This document shows positions 33,038 to 41,440 of a DNA stretch of 50,246 nt, in pieces. The notes below the pieces were generated by a model. The model was not told where the DNA came from. It did no database searches and saw only the letters and a list, made by a program, of their open reading frames with translations. Numbering within the stretch: position 1 is the stretch's first letter; the number at the start of each line of letters is the position of its first letter. The position numbers were made by a program, and so were the translations under genes. The stretch is from Eggerthella sp. CAG:209 (GTDB lineage: Bacteria; Actinomycetota; Coriobacteriia; Coriobacteriales; Eggerthellaceae). The DNA lies in contig FR884640.1 in the NCBI GenBank assembly GCA_000436075.1, forward strand, positions 18,367-68,612. The letters are read 5' to 3'.

Positions 33038-33325
33038 ATGCCTAACAAGCTTAGCATCTCCAAAGAACGCACTGCAGAGCTCATGGCTGAGTTCGGCAAG
33101 AACCCCCAGGACTCTGGTAGCGCAGAGGTACAGGTTGCTATCCTGTCTGAGCGCATCAAGAACCTGACCGAGCACCTGAAGGAGCACCCCAAGGATCACC
33201 ATACCCGTCGTGGCCTGCTCATGCTCGTAGGTAAGCGCCGTCGTCTCCTCGTTTACATCAAGAACCGCGACGTTCTTGAGTACCGTGAACTCATCAAGAA
33301 GCTCGGCATTCGCGACAACATCTAA
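33038..33325 (+). CDS. rpsO: 30S ribosomal protein S15
   Basis: It binds the central domain of 16S rRNA early in 30S assembly and contacts 23S rRNA in bridge B4. It has 95 residues with the family core QDSGSAEVQVAILSERIKNL, HTRRGLLMLVGKRRRLLVYI and the C-terminal LIKKLGIRDN. AAAGGTGG lies 4 bases before the ATG. The rpsO-pnp pairing is nearly universal. Confidence 0.96.
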   Translation: MPNKLSISKERTAELMAEFGKNPQDSGSAEVQVAILSERIKNLTEHLKEHPKDHHTRRGLLMLVGKRRRLLVYIKNRDVLEYRELIKKLGIRDNI

Positions 33326-33330
33326 GCATT

Positions 33331-33353
33331 AAGCCCGCGCTAGCGGGCTTTTT
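33331..33353 (+). terminator. Terminator after rpsO
   Basis: AAGCCCGC pairs with GCGGGCTT across GCTA, and the T run continues to 33353. This strong intrinsic terminator lies 5 bases after the rpsO stop, so pnp probably depends on read-through or its own promoter. Confidence 0.92.
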
Positions 33354-33369
33354 GTATATTCGGCGGTCG

Positions 33370-33439
33370 GCAATGGAGGCCATTGCTGCTCGCGCACCTG
33401 AAAAGCGGGTGCAAAGAGGCTTTGCGCAATAGGGCGCAA
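33370..33439 (+). promoter_or_regulatory. Three tandem hairpins in the pnp leader
   Basis: GCAATGG/CCATTGC (33370-33386), GCACC/GGTGC (33394-33412) and TTGCGC/GCGCAA (33422-33439) lie between the rpsO terminator and pnp. In E. coli, PNPase controls its own mRNA through a leader hairpin; a similar role here is inference. Confidence 0.4.
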
Positions 33440-33458
33440 GGGAAGTGAAAGAAAAAAG

Positions 33459-35663
33459 ATGGACATTATTACTGAATCGTTCGACCTCTACGGAAAGCAT
33501 TACACCCTTTCCACCGGCGAGCTTGCAAAGCAGGCTTCTGGTGCCGTGAAGGTCACCTGCGGTGACACCACCGTATTGGTTACTGCTGTGATTTCCGAGC
33601 AGGAGAAGGATTATGACTTTTTCCCGCTGACTGTTGATTTCATGGAAAAGATGTATGCGGTAGGTCGTATTCCTGGTGGTTACCTGAAGCGCGAAGCAAA
33701 GCCTTCCGACAAGGGTATCCTGACGGCTCGTATGATCGACCGTCCAATCCGCCCTGGTTTCGTTGATGGTTTTAAGCAGGAAGTTCACGTGGTTGCCACT
33801 ACGTTGGTTGTTGATGGCGAGCATCAGCCCGACACCATCTCTGTAGCAGGTGCTTCTGCGGCTCTCATGGTGGCTAGCGCGCCTTTCGATGGCCCTGCTG
33901 CGTGCGTTCGCATCGGTCGCAATATCGATACCGGCGAGTTCATCGTTAACCCGACCTATGAGGAAGAAGAGAATTCCGATCTCGAGCTGACCATTGCAGG
34001 TACCAAGGATTATATCTCCATGGTTGAGGCTGGTGCTCAGGAGATTACCGAAGAGGACATGCTTGCAGCCATGACTTTTGGTCAGGAAGCAATTGCGGCG
34101 TTCTGTGAAAAGCAAGCCGAATTCTTGGCTAAGGTCGATCCGCAGCCTAAGGAATGGCCTATTCATGTTGCCGATCCTTCTATCGCAGAGCGTGTCGACA
34201 ATCATTTCGATGAAATGTCGGCCGCATTGAAGGATGCAGACAAGCTTGCTCGTATGGCAAAGGTCGAAGAACTGAAGAATTCCGTTAAGGAAAACGACTT
34301 CACCGAGGAAGAACGTGCTGCTTGGGGTTCCGATATTGCTGCTGCATTGAAGTCACTCGAAAAGCATGCAATGCGTAAGATGGTTATTGAAACGGGCGAG
34401 CGTGCTGACGGTCGTTCTAGCACCGAAATTCGTCCTTTGTACATTAAGGCTGGCTATCTCCCTCGTGTTCACGGTTCTGGTCTTTTCCAGCGTGGTCAAA
34501 CCCAGGCTCTCTCTATTGCGACGCTTGGCATGCTCAACGAATGGCAGCGCCTCGATACTATCGATCCTGCAGAGGGTAAGCGTTATATGCATCAATACAA
34601 CTTCCCGCCGTACTGCACTGGCGAGGTTGGTCGTATGGGTGCACCTAAGCGTCGTGAAATCGGTCATGGTGCCTTGGCTGAGCGCGCGCTCCTGCCTGTT
34701 CTCCCTGATGAGGAAGAATTTCCTTACGCTATTCGCGTAGTTTCCGAGATCATGGAATCTAACGGTTCTTCTTCCATGGCTTCTACCTGTGGCTCTACCC
34801 TCGCTTTGATGGATGCTGGCGTGCCTATCAAGGCTCCCGTCGCTGGCATTGCAATGGGTCTTATCAAGGAAGGCGATGACATCGTCATCCTCTCCGACAT
34901 TCAGGGTCTTGAAGACTTCCTTGGCGACATGGACTTTAAAGTTTGCGGTACGGAGCATGGCATCACTGCACTCCAGATGGACAACAAGGCCAAGGGTCTT
35001 TCTGTTGATATCTTGGCCCGTGCTCTGGCTCAGGCTAAGGAGGGTCGCGCCTTTATCATGAAGGCGATGCTCGAGGCAATCGATGCTCCTCGTGCGGAAC
35101 TTTCTCCTTACGCTCCTCACATTGAGACCATCCATATTCCTTCCGATAAGATTCGTGATGTTATCGGTTCTGGTGGCAAGGTTATTCGAGGTCTTCAGGA
35201 TGAGACGAATACCACTATCGAGATCGAAGAAGATGGCACCGTCCGTATTGCTTCCATCGATGCCGAAGGTGGCGCTGCTGCCAAGGCGGCTATCTTGGGT
35301 ATCGTCAAGGTTCCCGAGGTCGGAGAAGTGTATGACGGCGAAGTCGTTGGCATTAAGGATTTTGGCGCATTTGTTCGTCTTACTCCCGGCAAGGATGGTT
35401 TGCTCCATATTTCTCGTATGGCTAATGGCCGTGTGGGCAAGGTTGAAGATGTTCTTAACATCGGAGACATCGTTAAGGTTGAGGTCATTGAGGTTAGCGA
35501 TAGCGGCAAGATCAGCCTTGATCGTGTCGATAAGCCCGATGTGGTTAGCTCCGAGCGCCCTTCTCGCCACCACGATGATGGTGACCGACGCGGTAAGCGT
35601 GAAGGCAGCAATGGCGGTCGCAAACCCCGTCGTCGTCACAATGGTGACCATACCGAGCACTAG
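33459..35663 (+). CDS. pnp: Polyribonucleotide nucleotidyltransferase (PNPase)
   Basis: A 3'-5' phosphorolytic exoribonuclease that degrades mRNA and can add tails. The 734 residues comprise two RNase PH domains joined by an alpha-helical linker, with GRIPGGYLKREAKPSDKGIL in the first and HGSGLFQRGQTQ in the second. A KH domain (VIGSGGKVIRGLQDET, near 570) and an S1 domain (GEVVGIKDFGAFVRLTPGKDGLLH, near 630) follow, with a basic, His/Arg/Gly-rich tail. The start ATG 33459 has only a weak GGAAGTGA upstream. Confidence 0.97.
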   Translation: MDIITESFDLYGKHYTLSTGELAKQASGAVKVTCGDTTVLVTAVISEQEKDYDFFPLTVDFMEKMYAVGRIPGGYLKREAKPSDKGILTARMIDRPIRPGFVDGFKQEVHVVATTLVVDGEHQPDTISVAGASAALMVASAPFDGPAACVRIGRNIDTGEFIVNPTYEEEENSDLELTIAGTKDYISMVEAGAQEITEEDMLAAMTFGQEAIAAFCEKQAEFLAKVDPQPKEWPIHVADPSIAERVDNHFDEMSAALKDADKLARMAKVEELKNSVKENDFTEEERAAWGSDIAAALKSLEKHAMRKMVIETGERADGRSSTEIRPLYIKAGYLPRVHGSGLFQRGQTQALSIATLGMLNEWQRLDTIDPAEGKRYMHQYNFPPYCTGEVGRMGAPKRREIGHGALAERALLPVLPDEEEFPYAIRVVSEIMESNGSSSMASTCGSTLALMDAGVPIKAPVAGIAMGLIKEGDDIVILSDIQGLEDFLGDMDFKVCGTEHGITALQMDNKAKGLSVDILARALAQAKEGRAFIMKAMLEAIDAPRAELSPYAPHIETIHIPSDKIRDVIGSGGKVIRGLQDETNTTIEIEEDGTVRIASIDAEGGAAAKAAILGIVKVPEVGEVYDGEVVGIKDFGAFVRLTPGKDGLLHISRMANGRVGKVEDVLNIGDIVKVEVIEVSDSGKISLDRVDKPDVVSSERPSRHHDDGDRRGKREGSNGGRKPRRRHNGDHTEH

Positions 35664-35671
35664 GATATAAT
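35644..35671 (+). promoter_or_regulatory. Promoter overlapping the end of pnp
   Basis: TATAAT (35666-35671) begins 3 bases after the pnp stop, with GTGACC (4 of 6 to TTGACA) at 35644-35649 and a 16-base spacer. It could drive a small RNA ending at 35785 and/or the TSCPD gene. Confidence 0.55.
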
Positions 35672-35677
35672 CATCTT

Positions 35678-35785
35678 CTGATTGCTCTACTGGGCGTTTG
35701 TCTACCCTGTGAGAGCGATAGGATGGTTATTGATAAGCGGATCTGAGAGCCCTCTGACCCTGTAATGGGGCAGAGGGCTCTCTTT
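35678..35785 (+). ncRNA. Candidate small RNA or structured leader between pnp and the TSCPD gene
   Basis: From the predicted start near 35678 the transcript folds into hairpin A (35681-35719: ATTGCTCT/AGAGCGAT outer stem with GT pairing, then AC/GT and GGG/CCC inner stems). A 25-base single strand follows, then hairpin B, a strong terminator-like stem (35745-35785). The unit is about 108 bases with no ORF of note. It may be an independent small RNA or an attenuator for the gene that starts 20 bases later. Confidence 0.35.
35745..35785 (+). terminator. Strong hairpin before the TSCPD gene, probable terminator
   Basis: GAGAGCCCTCTG (35745-35756) pairs perfectly with CAGAGGGCTCTC (35771-35782), with a further CCC/GGG inner stem, followed by TTT. 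The T run is short, so termination may be partial. Confidence 0.6.
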
Positions 35786-35804
35786 CGAAGAAGAGGTTTA
35801 TTGT

Positions 35805-36050
35805 ATGTCTACGTTTATTACTCGTGGTACCTGTTCTAAGGCCATTAATTTTGATATTGAAGATGGCAAGGTTGCCAATGTGTCTTTTCAAGGCGGCTGC
35901 AATGGCAACACTAAGGGTATTTCCATGCTTGTAGAGGGTATGCCTGTCGAGGAAGTTATCGACAAGCTCGAAGGTATTACCTGCGGTCCTCGTAAAACGA
36001 GTTGTCCCGATCAGCTTGCAAAAGCCCTGAAGGAAAGCATTGAGTCATAG
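35805..36050 (+). CDS. TSCPD-domain protein
   Basis: An 81-residue stand-alone protein of the TSCPD family, which carries the motif TSCPD near its end (about 66-70) and conserved cysteines in GTCSKAI, GGCNGNTKGI and ITCGPRK. The same domain is found at the end of some ribonucleotide reductases. The stand-alone form has no settled function; the cysteine pattern suggests metal or thiol chemistry. AAGAGG lies upstream of ATG 35805, and the M16 peptidase gene follows 27 bases later. Confidence 0.8.
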   Translation: MSTFITRGTCSKAINFDIEDGKVANVSFQGGCNGNTKGISMLVEGMPVEEVIDKLEGITCGPRKTSCPDQLAKALKESIES

Positions 36051-36077
36051 ATTTAGATTGGAAGGGTTGGCGCGCGT

Positions 36078-37337
36078 ATGAGCCAGCAATGTAAAACTGT
36101 TTTGGATAATGGCATGACGGTCATTAGCCGAACGATGCCTGATGTTCGCTCGGTTTCTTTGGGCCTCTGGTTCAACGTTGGCTCACGTGATGAGCGTCCC
36201 GACCAGGCGGGTCTTACTCATTTTATGGAGCACATGATGTTCAAGGGGACGCCTACTAAAGGCCCCTTGGATATTTCGATGCATTTTGATCGCCTGGGGG
36301 CAGAGCTTAACGCTTTTACCTCAAAAGAATACACCTGTTACTATGCTCGCTTTGTTGATGACAAGCTTGAGGACGCCCTTTCTGTTTTGGCGGAGATGGT
36401 GATTGAGTCAAATTTTTCTCAGGATGCCATTGATACTGAACGTGAAGTAGTGATTGAAGAGATTGCGCGTTCCGAAGACACCCCCGATGATTATGTCTAT
36501 GAGCTATATTCTCAGAGCAACTTGCCTAATCATCCTTGCGGCTTGCCTGTTTTGGGAACTCGAGATCGAGTTGGCAGTTATCGACATGCCGATTGCGTCG
36601 ATTTCCATGCTGAGCATTACCATGCCGGAAACCTCACCCTAGCTGCTGCGGGCAACGTGGACCATAATCAGTTGCTGACATTGGCAAAGCGATACTTTGC
36701 TTCCATGAAACCCGGTAAAAAGGAGCATCGAAAGCTTCTTCAGCCTCAATTCTCCTCAGGTTTATTTAGCCAGAAGCGCGATATAGAGCAAGCCCATATT
36801 GTGTATGGTGTACCCTGGCTGCCCCTGGGAAACGAACGGCGATATATTGCCACGGTGCTCACCACCATTCTTGGCGGTTCTATGTCTTCGCGTTTGTTTC
36901 AGGAAGTACGCGAAAAGCGCGGTCTTGTATATTCGATTTATGCGATGCAAGCTGGCTATCAGGGTGTTGGGCAGTGGTGTATTTATGCTGGCACACGACC
37001 TTCCAACACTCAGGAAGTTATGCAGCTTATCCGTTCTGAGCTGGACGCGATTGCTCAAGACTATGTTTCTGAGGATGAGCTTTCTCGCAATATTGACCTT
37101 ATCTGCGGACAGCTCCTTCTTGGCTTGGAGTCGACCAATTCTCATATGGTTCGATTGGGAAAACGCGAGACTCTCGGTTTGGAGCAAACTACCCCCGAAC
37201 AGCAAACGGAAGGATACCGGTCCGTCACTAAGCAGCAGGTGCTCGATATGGCTCAAGAGCTCCTCTCGGCTGAGCCGGCCATTGCTGTGATATCGCCTTA
37301 TAGTCAAGAAGAGCTTTCGGATCTTGTTTTTGGCTAA
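36078..37337 (+). CDS. M16-family zinc peptidase (insulinase-like)
   Basis: A zinc endopeptidase of the pitrilysin/MPP type, usually found after pnp in actinobacteria and firmicutes. The inverted zinc motif HFMEH is at 48-52 and the third ligand lies in the EREVVIEEIARSEDTPDD helix (about 121-135). The second, inactive-like half follows (residues 170-419). The 419-residue length is normal for the family. It is probably soluble, with no signal peptide. The substrate is unknown. Confidence 0.9.
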   Translation: MSQQCKTVLDNGMTVISRTMPDVRSVSLGLWFNVGSRDERPDQAGLTHFMEHMMFKGTPTKGPLDISMHFDRLGAELNAFTSKEYTCYYARFVDDKLEDALSVLAEMVIESNFSQDAIDTEREVVIEEIARSEDTPDDYVYELYSQSNLPNHPCGLPVLGTRDRVGSYRHADCVDFHAEHYHAGNLTLAAAGNVDHNQLLTLAKRYFASMKPGKKEHRKLLQPQFSSGLFSQKRDIEQAHIVYGVPWLPLGNERRYIATVLTTILGGSMSSRLFQEVREKRGLVYSIYAMQAGYQGVGQWCIYAGTRPSNTQEVMQLIRSELDAIAQDYVSEDELSRNIDLICGQLLLGLESTNSHMVRLGKRETLGLEQTTPEQQTEGYRSVTKQQVLDMAQELLSAEPAIAVISPYSQEELSDLVFG

Positions 37338-37383
37338 TTCCCTAATTCGTTACGTTGTTGGTAGCTCTAGTCTTGCTTGGTGG

Positions 37384-37431
37384 CATTTAAGTCGCCTACG
37401 AGTGCTTAACATATTTGAATCATTTAAGTCG
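37384..37431 (+). repeat. 11-base direct repeat upstream of dapB
   Basis: CATTTAAGTCG occurs at 37384-37394 and 37421-37431 (37 bases apart), immediately before a -10-like TATAGT (37432-37437). It is a candidate operator pair for dapB. Confidence 0.5.
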
Positions 37432-37479
37432 TATAGTTGCGATTAGTTGCCTGAAATGGGTATTTGAATAGGAGTACGT

Positions 37480-38244
37480 ATGATTTCTGTTGCTGTTGCT
37501 GGTTATGCCGGCCGCATGGGTTCCGCTGTCGTGGATGCGGTCACCGCTGCTAAGGACATGGGAGTGGTATGCGGGATTGACCCGTTTGGTGGAGAAGCAC
37601 CTTTTGCTACCTATAAAAGCATTGATGACGCACTTCAGGGTTCATCCTTTGATGTTTTAGTCGATTTTACCCAGCCTAGCGTTGTTGCTAAGACTTTGGA
37701 AAAGGCCTTGCCGGCAGGCGTGGATTGCGTTGTGGGAACAACGGGGATGAGCGATGATACCCTCAATGCTCTTGCTGCGAGCGCTAAACCTGGCACATGC
37801 TTATTTTATGCTCCAAATTTCACCACTGGTGCGGTGCTTATGATGGAATTCGCCAAAGCTGCCGCTCCTTACTTCCCTGAATCGGAGGTTATTGAATTCC
37901 ATCACTGCAATAAGAAAGATGCGCCAAGCGGCACTGCGGTGCGCACTGCTCAGATAATCTCTCGTTCCAGAGATTTCACCAGCGTTGCTCCTGGCGCTGA
38001 AACCGAGATTGATGGATGTGAAGGTGCGCGCGGGGCATTGGTGGAAGGTGTCCCGGTGCATTCTGTACGTTCAATGGGGTACGTTGCGAGTCAAGAAGTG
38101 ATTTTCGGATCGATGGGGCAGACGCTGACTATTCGTCACGATTCATGGGATCGTGCTTCCTATATGCCAGGTGTTCTCCTTGGTATCCGTTCGGTAGGCA
38201 AATGCAGCGGCTTAGTCGTTGGTTTGGAAAACTTCATGGCATAG
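37480..38244 (+). CDS. dapB: 4-hydroxy-tetrahydrodipicolinate reductase
   Basis: It reduces the DapA product to tetrahydrodipicolinate on the way to diaminopimelate and lysine, using NAD(P)H. The 254 residues have the nucleotide-binding GYAGRMG (8-14), the substrate motif EFHHCNKKDAPSGTA (about 139-153), and the C-terminal RASYMPGVLLGIRSV. ATAGGAG lies upstream of ATG 37480. It is next to dapA, so this is a short lysine/DAP unit. Confidence 0.95.
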   Translation: MISVAVAGYAGRMGSAVVDAVTAAKDMGVVCGIDPFGGEAPFATYKSIDDALQGSSFDVLVDFTQPSVVAKTLEKALPAGVDCVVGTTGMSDDTLNALAASAKPGTCLFYAPNFTTGAVLMMEFAKAAAPYFPESEVIEFHHCNKKDAPSGTAVRTAQIISRSRDFTSVAPGAETEIDGCEGARGALVEGVPVHSVRSMGYVASQEVIFGSMGQTLTIRHDSWDRASYMPGVLLGIRSVGKCSGLVVGLENFMA

Positions 38245-38300
38245 CGCCGTACAACATGCAATAATGAGCCACGTTGAATTAGCGAATGAAGGAGTTACAC

Positions 38301-39203
38301 ATGACCGCTGCAAATGAGCCACGCTTTGGTCGCATGATTCCCGCAATGGTTACCCCATTTGACGAGAATCTTGAGCTCGACCTAGATCAGGTACGTGCTT
38401 TGGCTCGCCGCCTTGTAGACGGCGGAAGCGATGCTCTTATCGTTAATGGCACCACAGGCGAAAGCCCTACGGTGTTCTATCCTCAGAAGATGAAGCTGTT
38501 TGAAGCAGTTCTTTCTGAAGTTAAGGGTGAAGTGCCGGTTATCGCCAATGTTGGAGATAATTGCACCGCTGATACGGTTGATTTTGCCCGTGATGTTCAG
38601 AAACTCGGCGTTGATGCGTTTATGTTGGTGGTTCCTTACTATAACAAGCCCCCGCAAGAAGGCCTCTATCAGCACTTTAAGACTATTGCGGATGCTGTCG
38701 ACCTTCCTATTATTCTGTATAACATCCCCGGTCGTACTGGTATCAACATGACGCCTGAAACAACGTTACGACTTGCCAACGATTGCGATAACATCGTTGC
38801 CGTCAAGGAAGCTTCTGGCGATCTTAATCAGGTTGCAGAGATTATCGCTAATGCGCCCGAAGGATTCGACGTGTATTCTGGCGATGATTCCCTTACTTAC
38901 GACATGATGAAATTAGGTGCCGCTGGCGTAATTTCCACAACAGGCAATGTTGCGCCTGATCGCATGAAGGAAATTACCACCCTTTGTGCCGAGGGGAGAT
39001 TTGATGAGGCTGCGGTTGCCAATGAAAAGCTCCTGCCCTTGATGAATGAGCTTTTTGTTACGGCTAATCCGATTATGGTCAAGGAGGCACTGAATCTTTC
39101 CGGCTTCCACGTTGGCGGAGTTCGTCTTCCTTTGGTAGACGCCACTCCTGAGCAATCTGATCATTTGGCTCAGGTAATGCGCGAGGTTGGTGTTTTGAAG
39201 TAA
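38301..39203 (+). CDS. dapA: 4-hydroxy-tetrahydrodipicolinate synthase
   Basis: It condenses pyruvate with aspartate semialdehyde through a Schiff base, the first committed step of DAP/lysine synthesis. The 300-residue TIM barrel has the catalytic Lys169 (VAVKEASGD), Tyr140 (LYNIPGRTG) and the TTGESPT loop. ATG 38301 is chosen because AAGGAG lies 7 bases upstream; an in-frame ATG at 38286 is less likely. It ends at a strong terminator. Confidence 0.95.
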   Translation: MTAANEPRFGRMIPAMVTPFDENLELDLDQVRALARRLVDGGSDALIVNGTTGESPTVFYPQKMKLFEAVLSEVKGEVPVIANVGDNCTADTVDFARDVQKLGVDAFMLVVPYYNKPPQEGLYQHFKTIADAVDLPIILYNIPGRTGINMTPETTLRLANDCDNIVAVKEASGDLNQVAEIIANAPEGFDVYSGDDSLTYDMMKLGAAGVISTTGNVAPDRMKEITTLCAEGRFDEAAVANEKLLPLMNELFVTANPIMVKEALNLSGFHVGGVRLPLVDATPEQSDHLAQVMREVGVLK

Positions 39204-39228
39204 GCTTCGGCATTTGTCATACGTTTCC

Positions 39229-39257
39229 AAAAGCGAGGTTTCGACCTCGCTTTTTTT
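39229..39257 (+). terminator. Terminator after dapA
   Basis: AAAAGCGAGGT pairs perfectly with ACCTCGCTTTT across a TTCG tetraloop, followed by a run of T. It is a strong intrinsic terminator. Confidence 0.94.
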
Positions 39258-39343
39258 GTATATTTTTCACTTTGCGTTTGTTTAGACTGCGGCTAATTCT
39301 GTTGGATTCTTTTCAGGGAAGATAGGGAAGAATTCATGGATGA

Positions 39344-39373
39344 TTAACATATTTGAGTTGGGAACGTTATTAT
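39344..39373 (+). promoter_or_regulatory. Likely rnj promoter
   Basis: TTAACA (39344-39349) and TATTAT (39368-39373) are 18 bases apart. The first 13 bases, TTAACATATTTGA, recur exactly upstream of dapB (37406-37418). The leader to rnj would be about 115 bases. Confidence 0.4.
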
Positions 39374-39494
39374 TAATTAGTTAATCTATGCGTTATTTGC
39401 GCACTGCTTTGGTCTGCAGATGGGCCTGTCTTGCTAGGTATTAGAGGGCCTCATCTTATATATGAAGTACAAACACAGAATGAAAAGGAATCTT

Positions 39495-41378
39495 ATGGCT
39501 GAAGAAATCAATGAGCCTAAAAATATTCAGGGTAAACCCCAAGCAACAGAATCGGTGAAGCATGTTCACCTTGAGCGGAAGCGTCCAAAATTATCGAAAT
39601 TTGACGACGAGAATCCGAAGAATGCTAAAGATAAAAGCTCCGAGGCAGGTAAAAAACATCATTCCCAAAATTCAAATCGCGGAAAAAAATCTGCCCAGCA
39701 TAACCACGCGGGCAAGCGGGATCCTAAGGCTAAACTTCGCATAATCCCCTTAGGCGGTCTGGATGCTATCGGCAAGAACATGACCGCTTTCGAATGCGCT
39801 AACGATATGGTGCTTGATGATGCTGGCCTTATGTTCCCCGATGACAATCATCCAGGTGTTGACCTGATTCTGCCTGATTATTCATATGTTCTTGAGCATG
39901 CTGATAAGTTGCGCGGAATAGTAATTACCCACGGGCACGAGGACCACACGGGCTCTTTGCCGTATTTGCTTAAAGATCTTGATCGCAAGGTTCCTATTTA
40001 CGCAACCAAGCTTACTCTTGGCCTTATCGAGGGCAAGCTTAAGGAGCATAAGATCAAGAATGCTAAGTTATGCGAAATAAAGCCTGGCCAGTCTATTAAG
40101 CTTGGATGCATTACTGCCGAGTTTTTCTCCGTCAATCATTCTATTCCCGGTGCAGTTGGTGTATTTTTCCGCACTCCTGCTGGCAATGTGCTTCATACAG
40201 GCGACTTTAAACTGGATCAAAGTCCTATTGATGGGGTTCGTACTGACTTCGCCGCTCTCTCCCGCTTTAGCGAAGAGGGCGTTGACTTGATGATGTCGGA
40301 TTCTACCAATGCCACCAATCCGAATTTCACCCCCTCCGAAGCGGAAGTCGGCAAAGTTCTTGACTCTATCATTTCTCGGGCCAAGGGTCGTGTTATCGTT
40401 GCTTCCTTTGCTTCTCATATTCATCGCATGCAGCAGATCTGCAATGCGGCGGTGCGTAATGGGCGCAAGGTTGCTGTCACTGGTCGCTCTATGGTTCAGA
40501 ATACCGACATTGCGCGTCGCCTAGGGTATTTAAAGATCGCTGATAAGGACATTATCGATGCGTACGATCTGAAAGGCTGTCCTCCTGATTCGTATGTAGT
40601 TATGTGCACGGGCTCGCAGGGCGAACCGCTTTCTGCACTTGCTCGAATTGCAAGTGATAACCACAAGACTATTTCGGTTGATGAAGGCGATACGGTTATT
40701 ATTTCGGCTACGCCTGTGCCCGGTAATGAAAAAGCCGTAACTAAGGTAACGAATGACTTGGCTAAGATTGGAGCGGATGTTTACGACAAAAGCCGTGCCC
40801 GTGTTCACGTTTCGGGCCATGCTTCAGCGGAGGAACTGAAGCTTGTTCTTTCCATCGTTCAGCCTAAGTACTTTATGCCAGTCCATGGCGAGGCCACTCA
40901 CTTACGGGCTCACGCTGCGTTGGCTGAAGCTACAGGCGTTCAGAAAAAGAATATCTTCATTTGTGAAAACGGCGAATCTCTTGAGTTGACCCCAAAGGGG
41001 GTTCGTCGAGGAAAGCCTGTTCCGAGCGGTATTATCTTGGTCGATGGATTAAGCGTTGGCGATACCTCCGAGTTTGTTTTGAACGAAAGAACGAATCTTG
41101 GTTCACAAGGCGTTGCAGTTATTGCCTGCGCCGTCAATGCGGAATCACACGATTTGCTCAGTGGCGTTCAGGTGGAAATGCATGGTATTCCTGGCGGTGA
41201 TGAGCCCCAATTCGTTGAAGCTGTAACGAATGCGGTTTCGAGCGCATTGAAGCGATCTCTTTCAAAGAACGAAGAGTCGCGTGCCGTAAAGCGTGCCGCT
41301 CGAAGCGCTTTGCTTTCAATTCTTTGGGAGCGCACCAATCAGCGCCCTCTAGTGGTAATCAACATCCTCGAGGTCTAG
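39495..41378 (+). CDS. rnj: Ribonuclease J with a long charged N-terminal extension
   Basis: A metallo-beta-lactamase/beta-CASP RNase with 5'-3' exo- and endonuclease activity, central to mRNA decay and rRNA processing. The core begins near residue 80 (LRIIPLGGLDAIGKNM) and has the zinc motif HGHEDH (146-151), SDSTNA, HVSGHASAEELKLV and PVHGEATHL. The first ~78 residues are rich in Lys, His, Asn and Ser and look disordered. ATG 39495 follows AAAAGGAA by 4 bases; ATG 39462 and 39480 are in frame upstream. Length is 627 residues against about 560 for most family members. Confidence 0.93.
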   Translation: MAEEINEPKNIQGKPQATESVKHVHLERKRPKLSKFDDENPKNAKDKSSEAGKKHHSQNSNRGKKSAQHNHAGKRDPKAKLRIIPLGGLDAIGKNMTAFECANDMVLDDAGLMFPDDNHPGVDLILPDYSYVLEHADKLRGIVITHGHEDHTGSLPYLLKDLDRKVPIYATKLTLGLIEGKLKEHKIKNAKLCEIKPGQSIKLGCITAEFFSVNHSIPGAVGVFFRTPAGNVLHTGDFKLDQSPIDGVRTDFAALSRFSEEGVDLMMSDSTNATNPNFTPSEAEVGKVLDSIISRAKGRVIVASFASHIHRMQQICNAAVRNGRKVAVTGRSMVQNTDIARRLGYLKIADKDIIDAYDLKGCPPDSYVVMCTGSQGEPLSALARIASDNHKTISVDEGDTVIISATPVPGNEKAVTKVTNDLAKIGADVYDKSRARVHVSGHASAEELKLVLSIVQPKYFMPVHGEATHLRAHAALAEATGVQKKNIFICENGESLELTPKGVRRGKPVPSGIILVDGLSVGDTSEFVLNERTNLGSQGVAVIACAVNAESHDLLSGVQVEMHGIPGGDEPQFVEAVTNAVSSALKRSLSKNEESRAVKRAARSALLSILWERTNQRPLVVINILEV

Positions 41379-41440
41379 AGATCCAGGCCTCAGGGCCTCA
41401 TGCGAAGCTAAACTCACCCTAAACGCACGAAAGGTTTCGA

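Noticed and set aside
34353..35660. 435-codon open frame antisense to pnp
   Set aside because: It lies wholly within pnp, has no family resemblance or ribosome site, and is an effect of the codon use of the real gene on the other strand.
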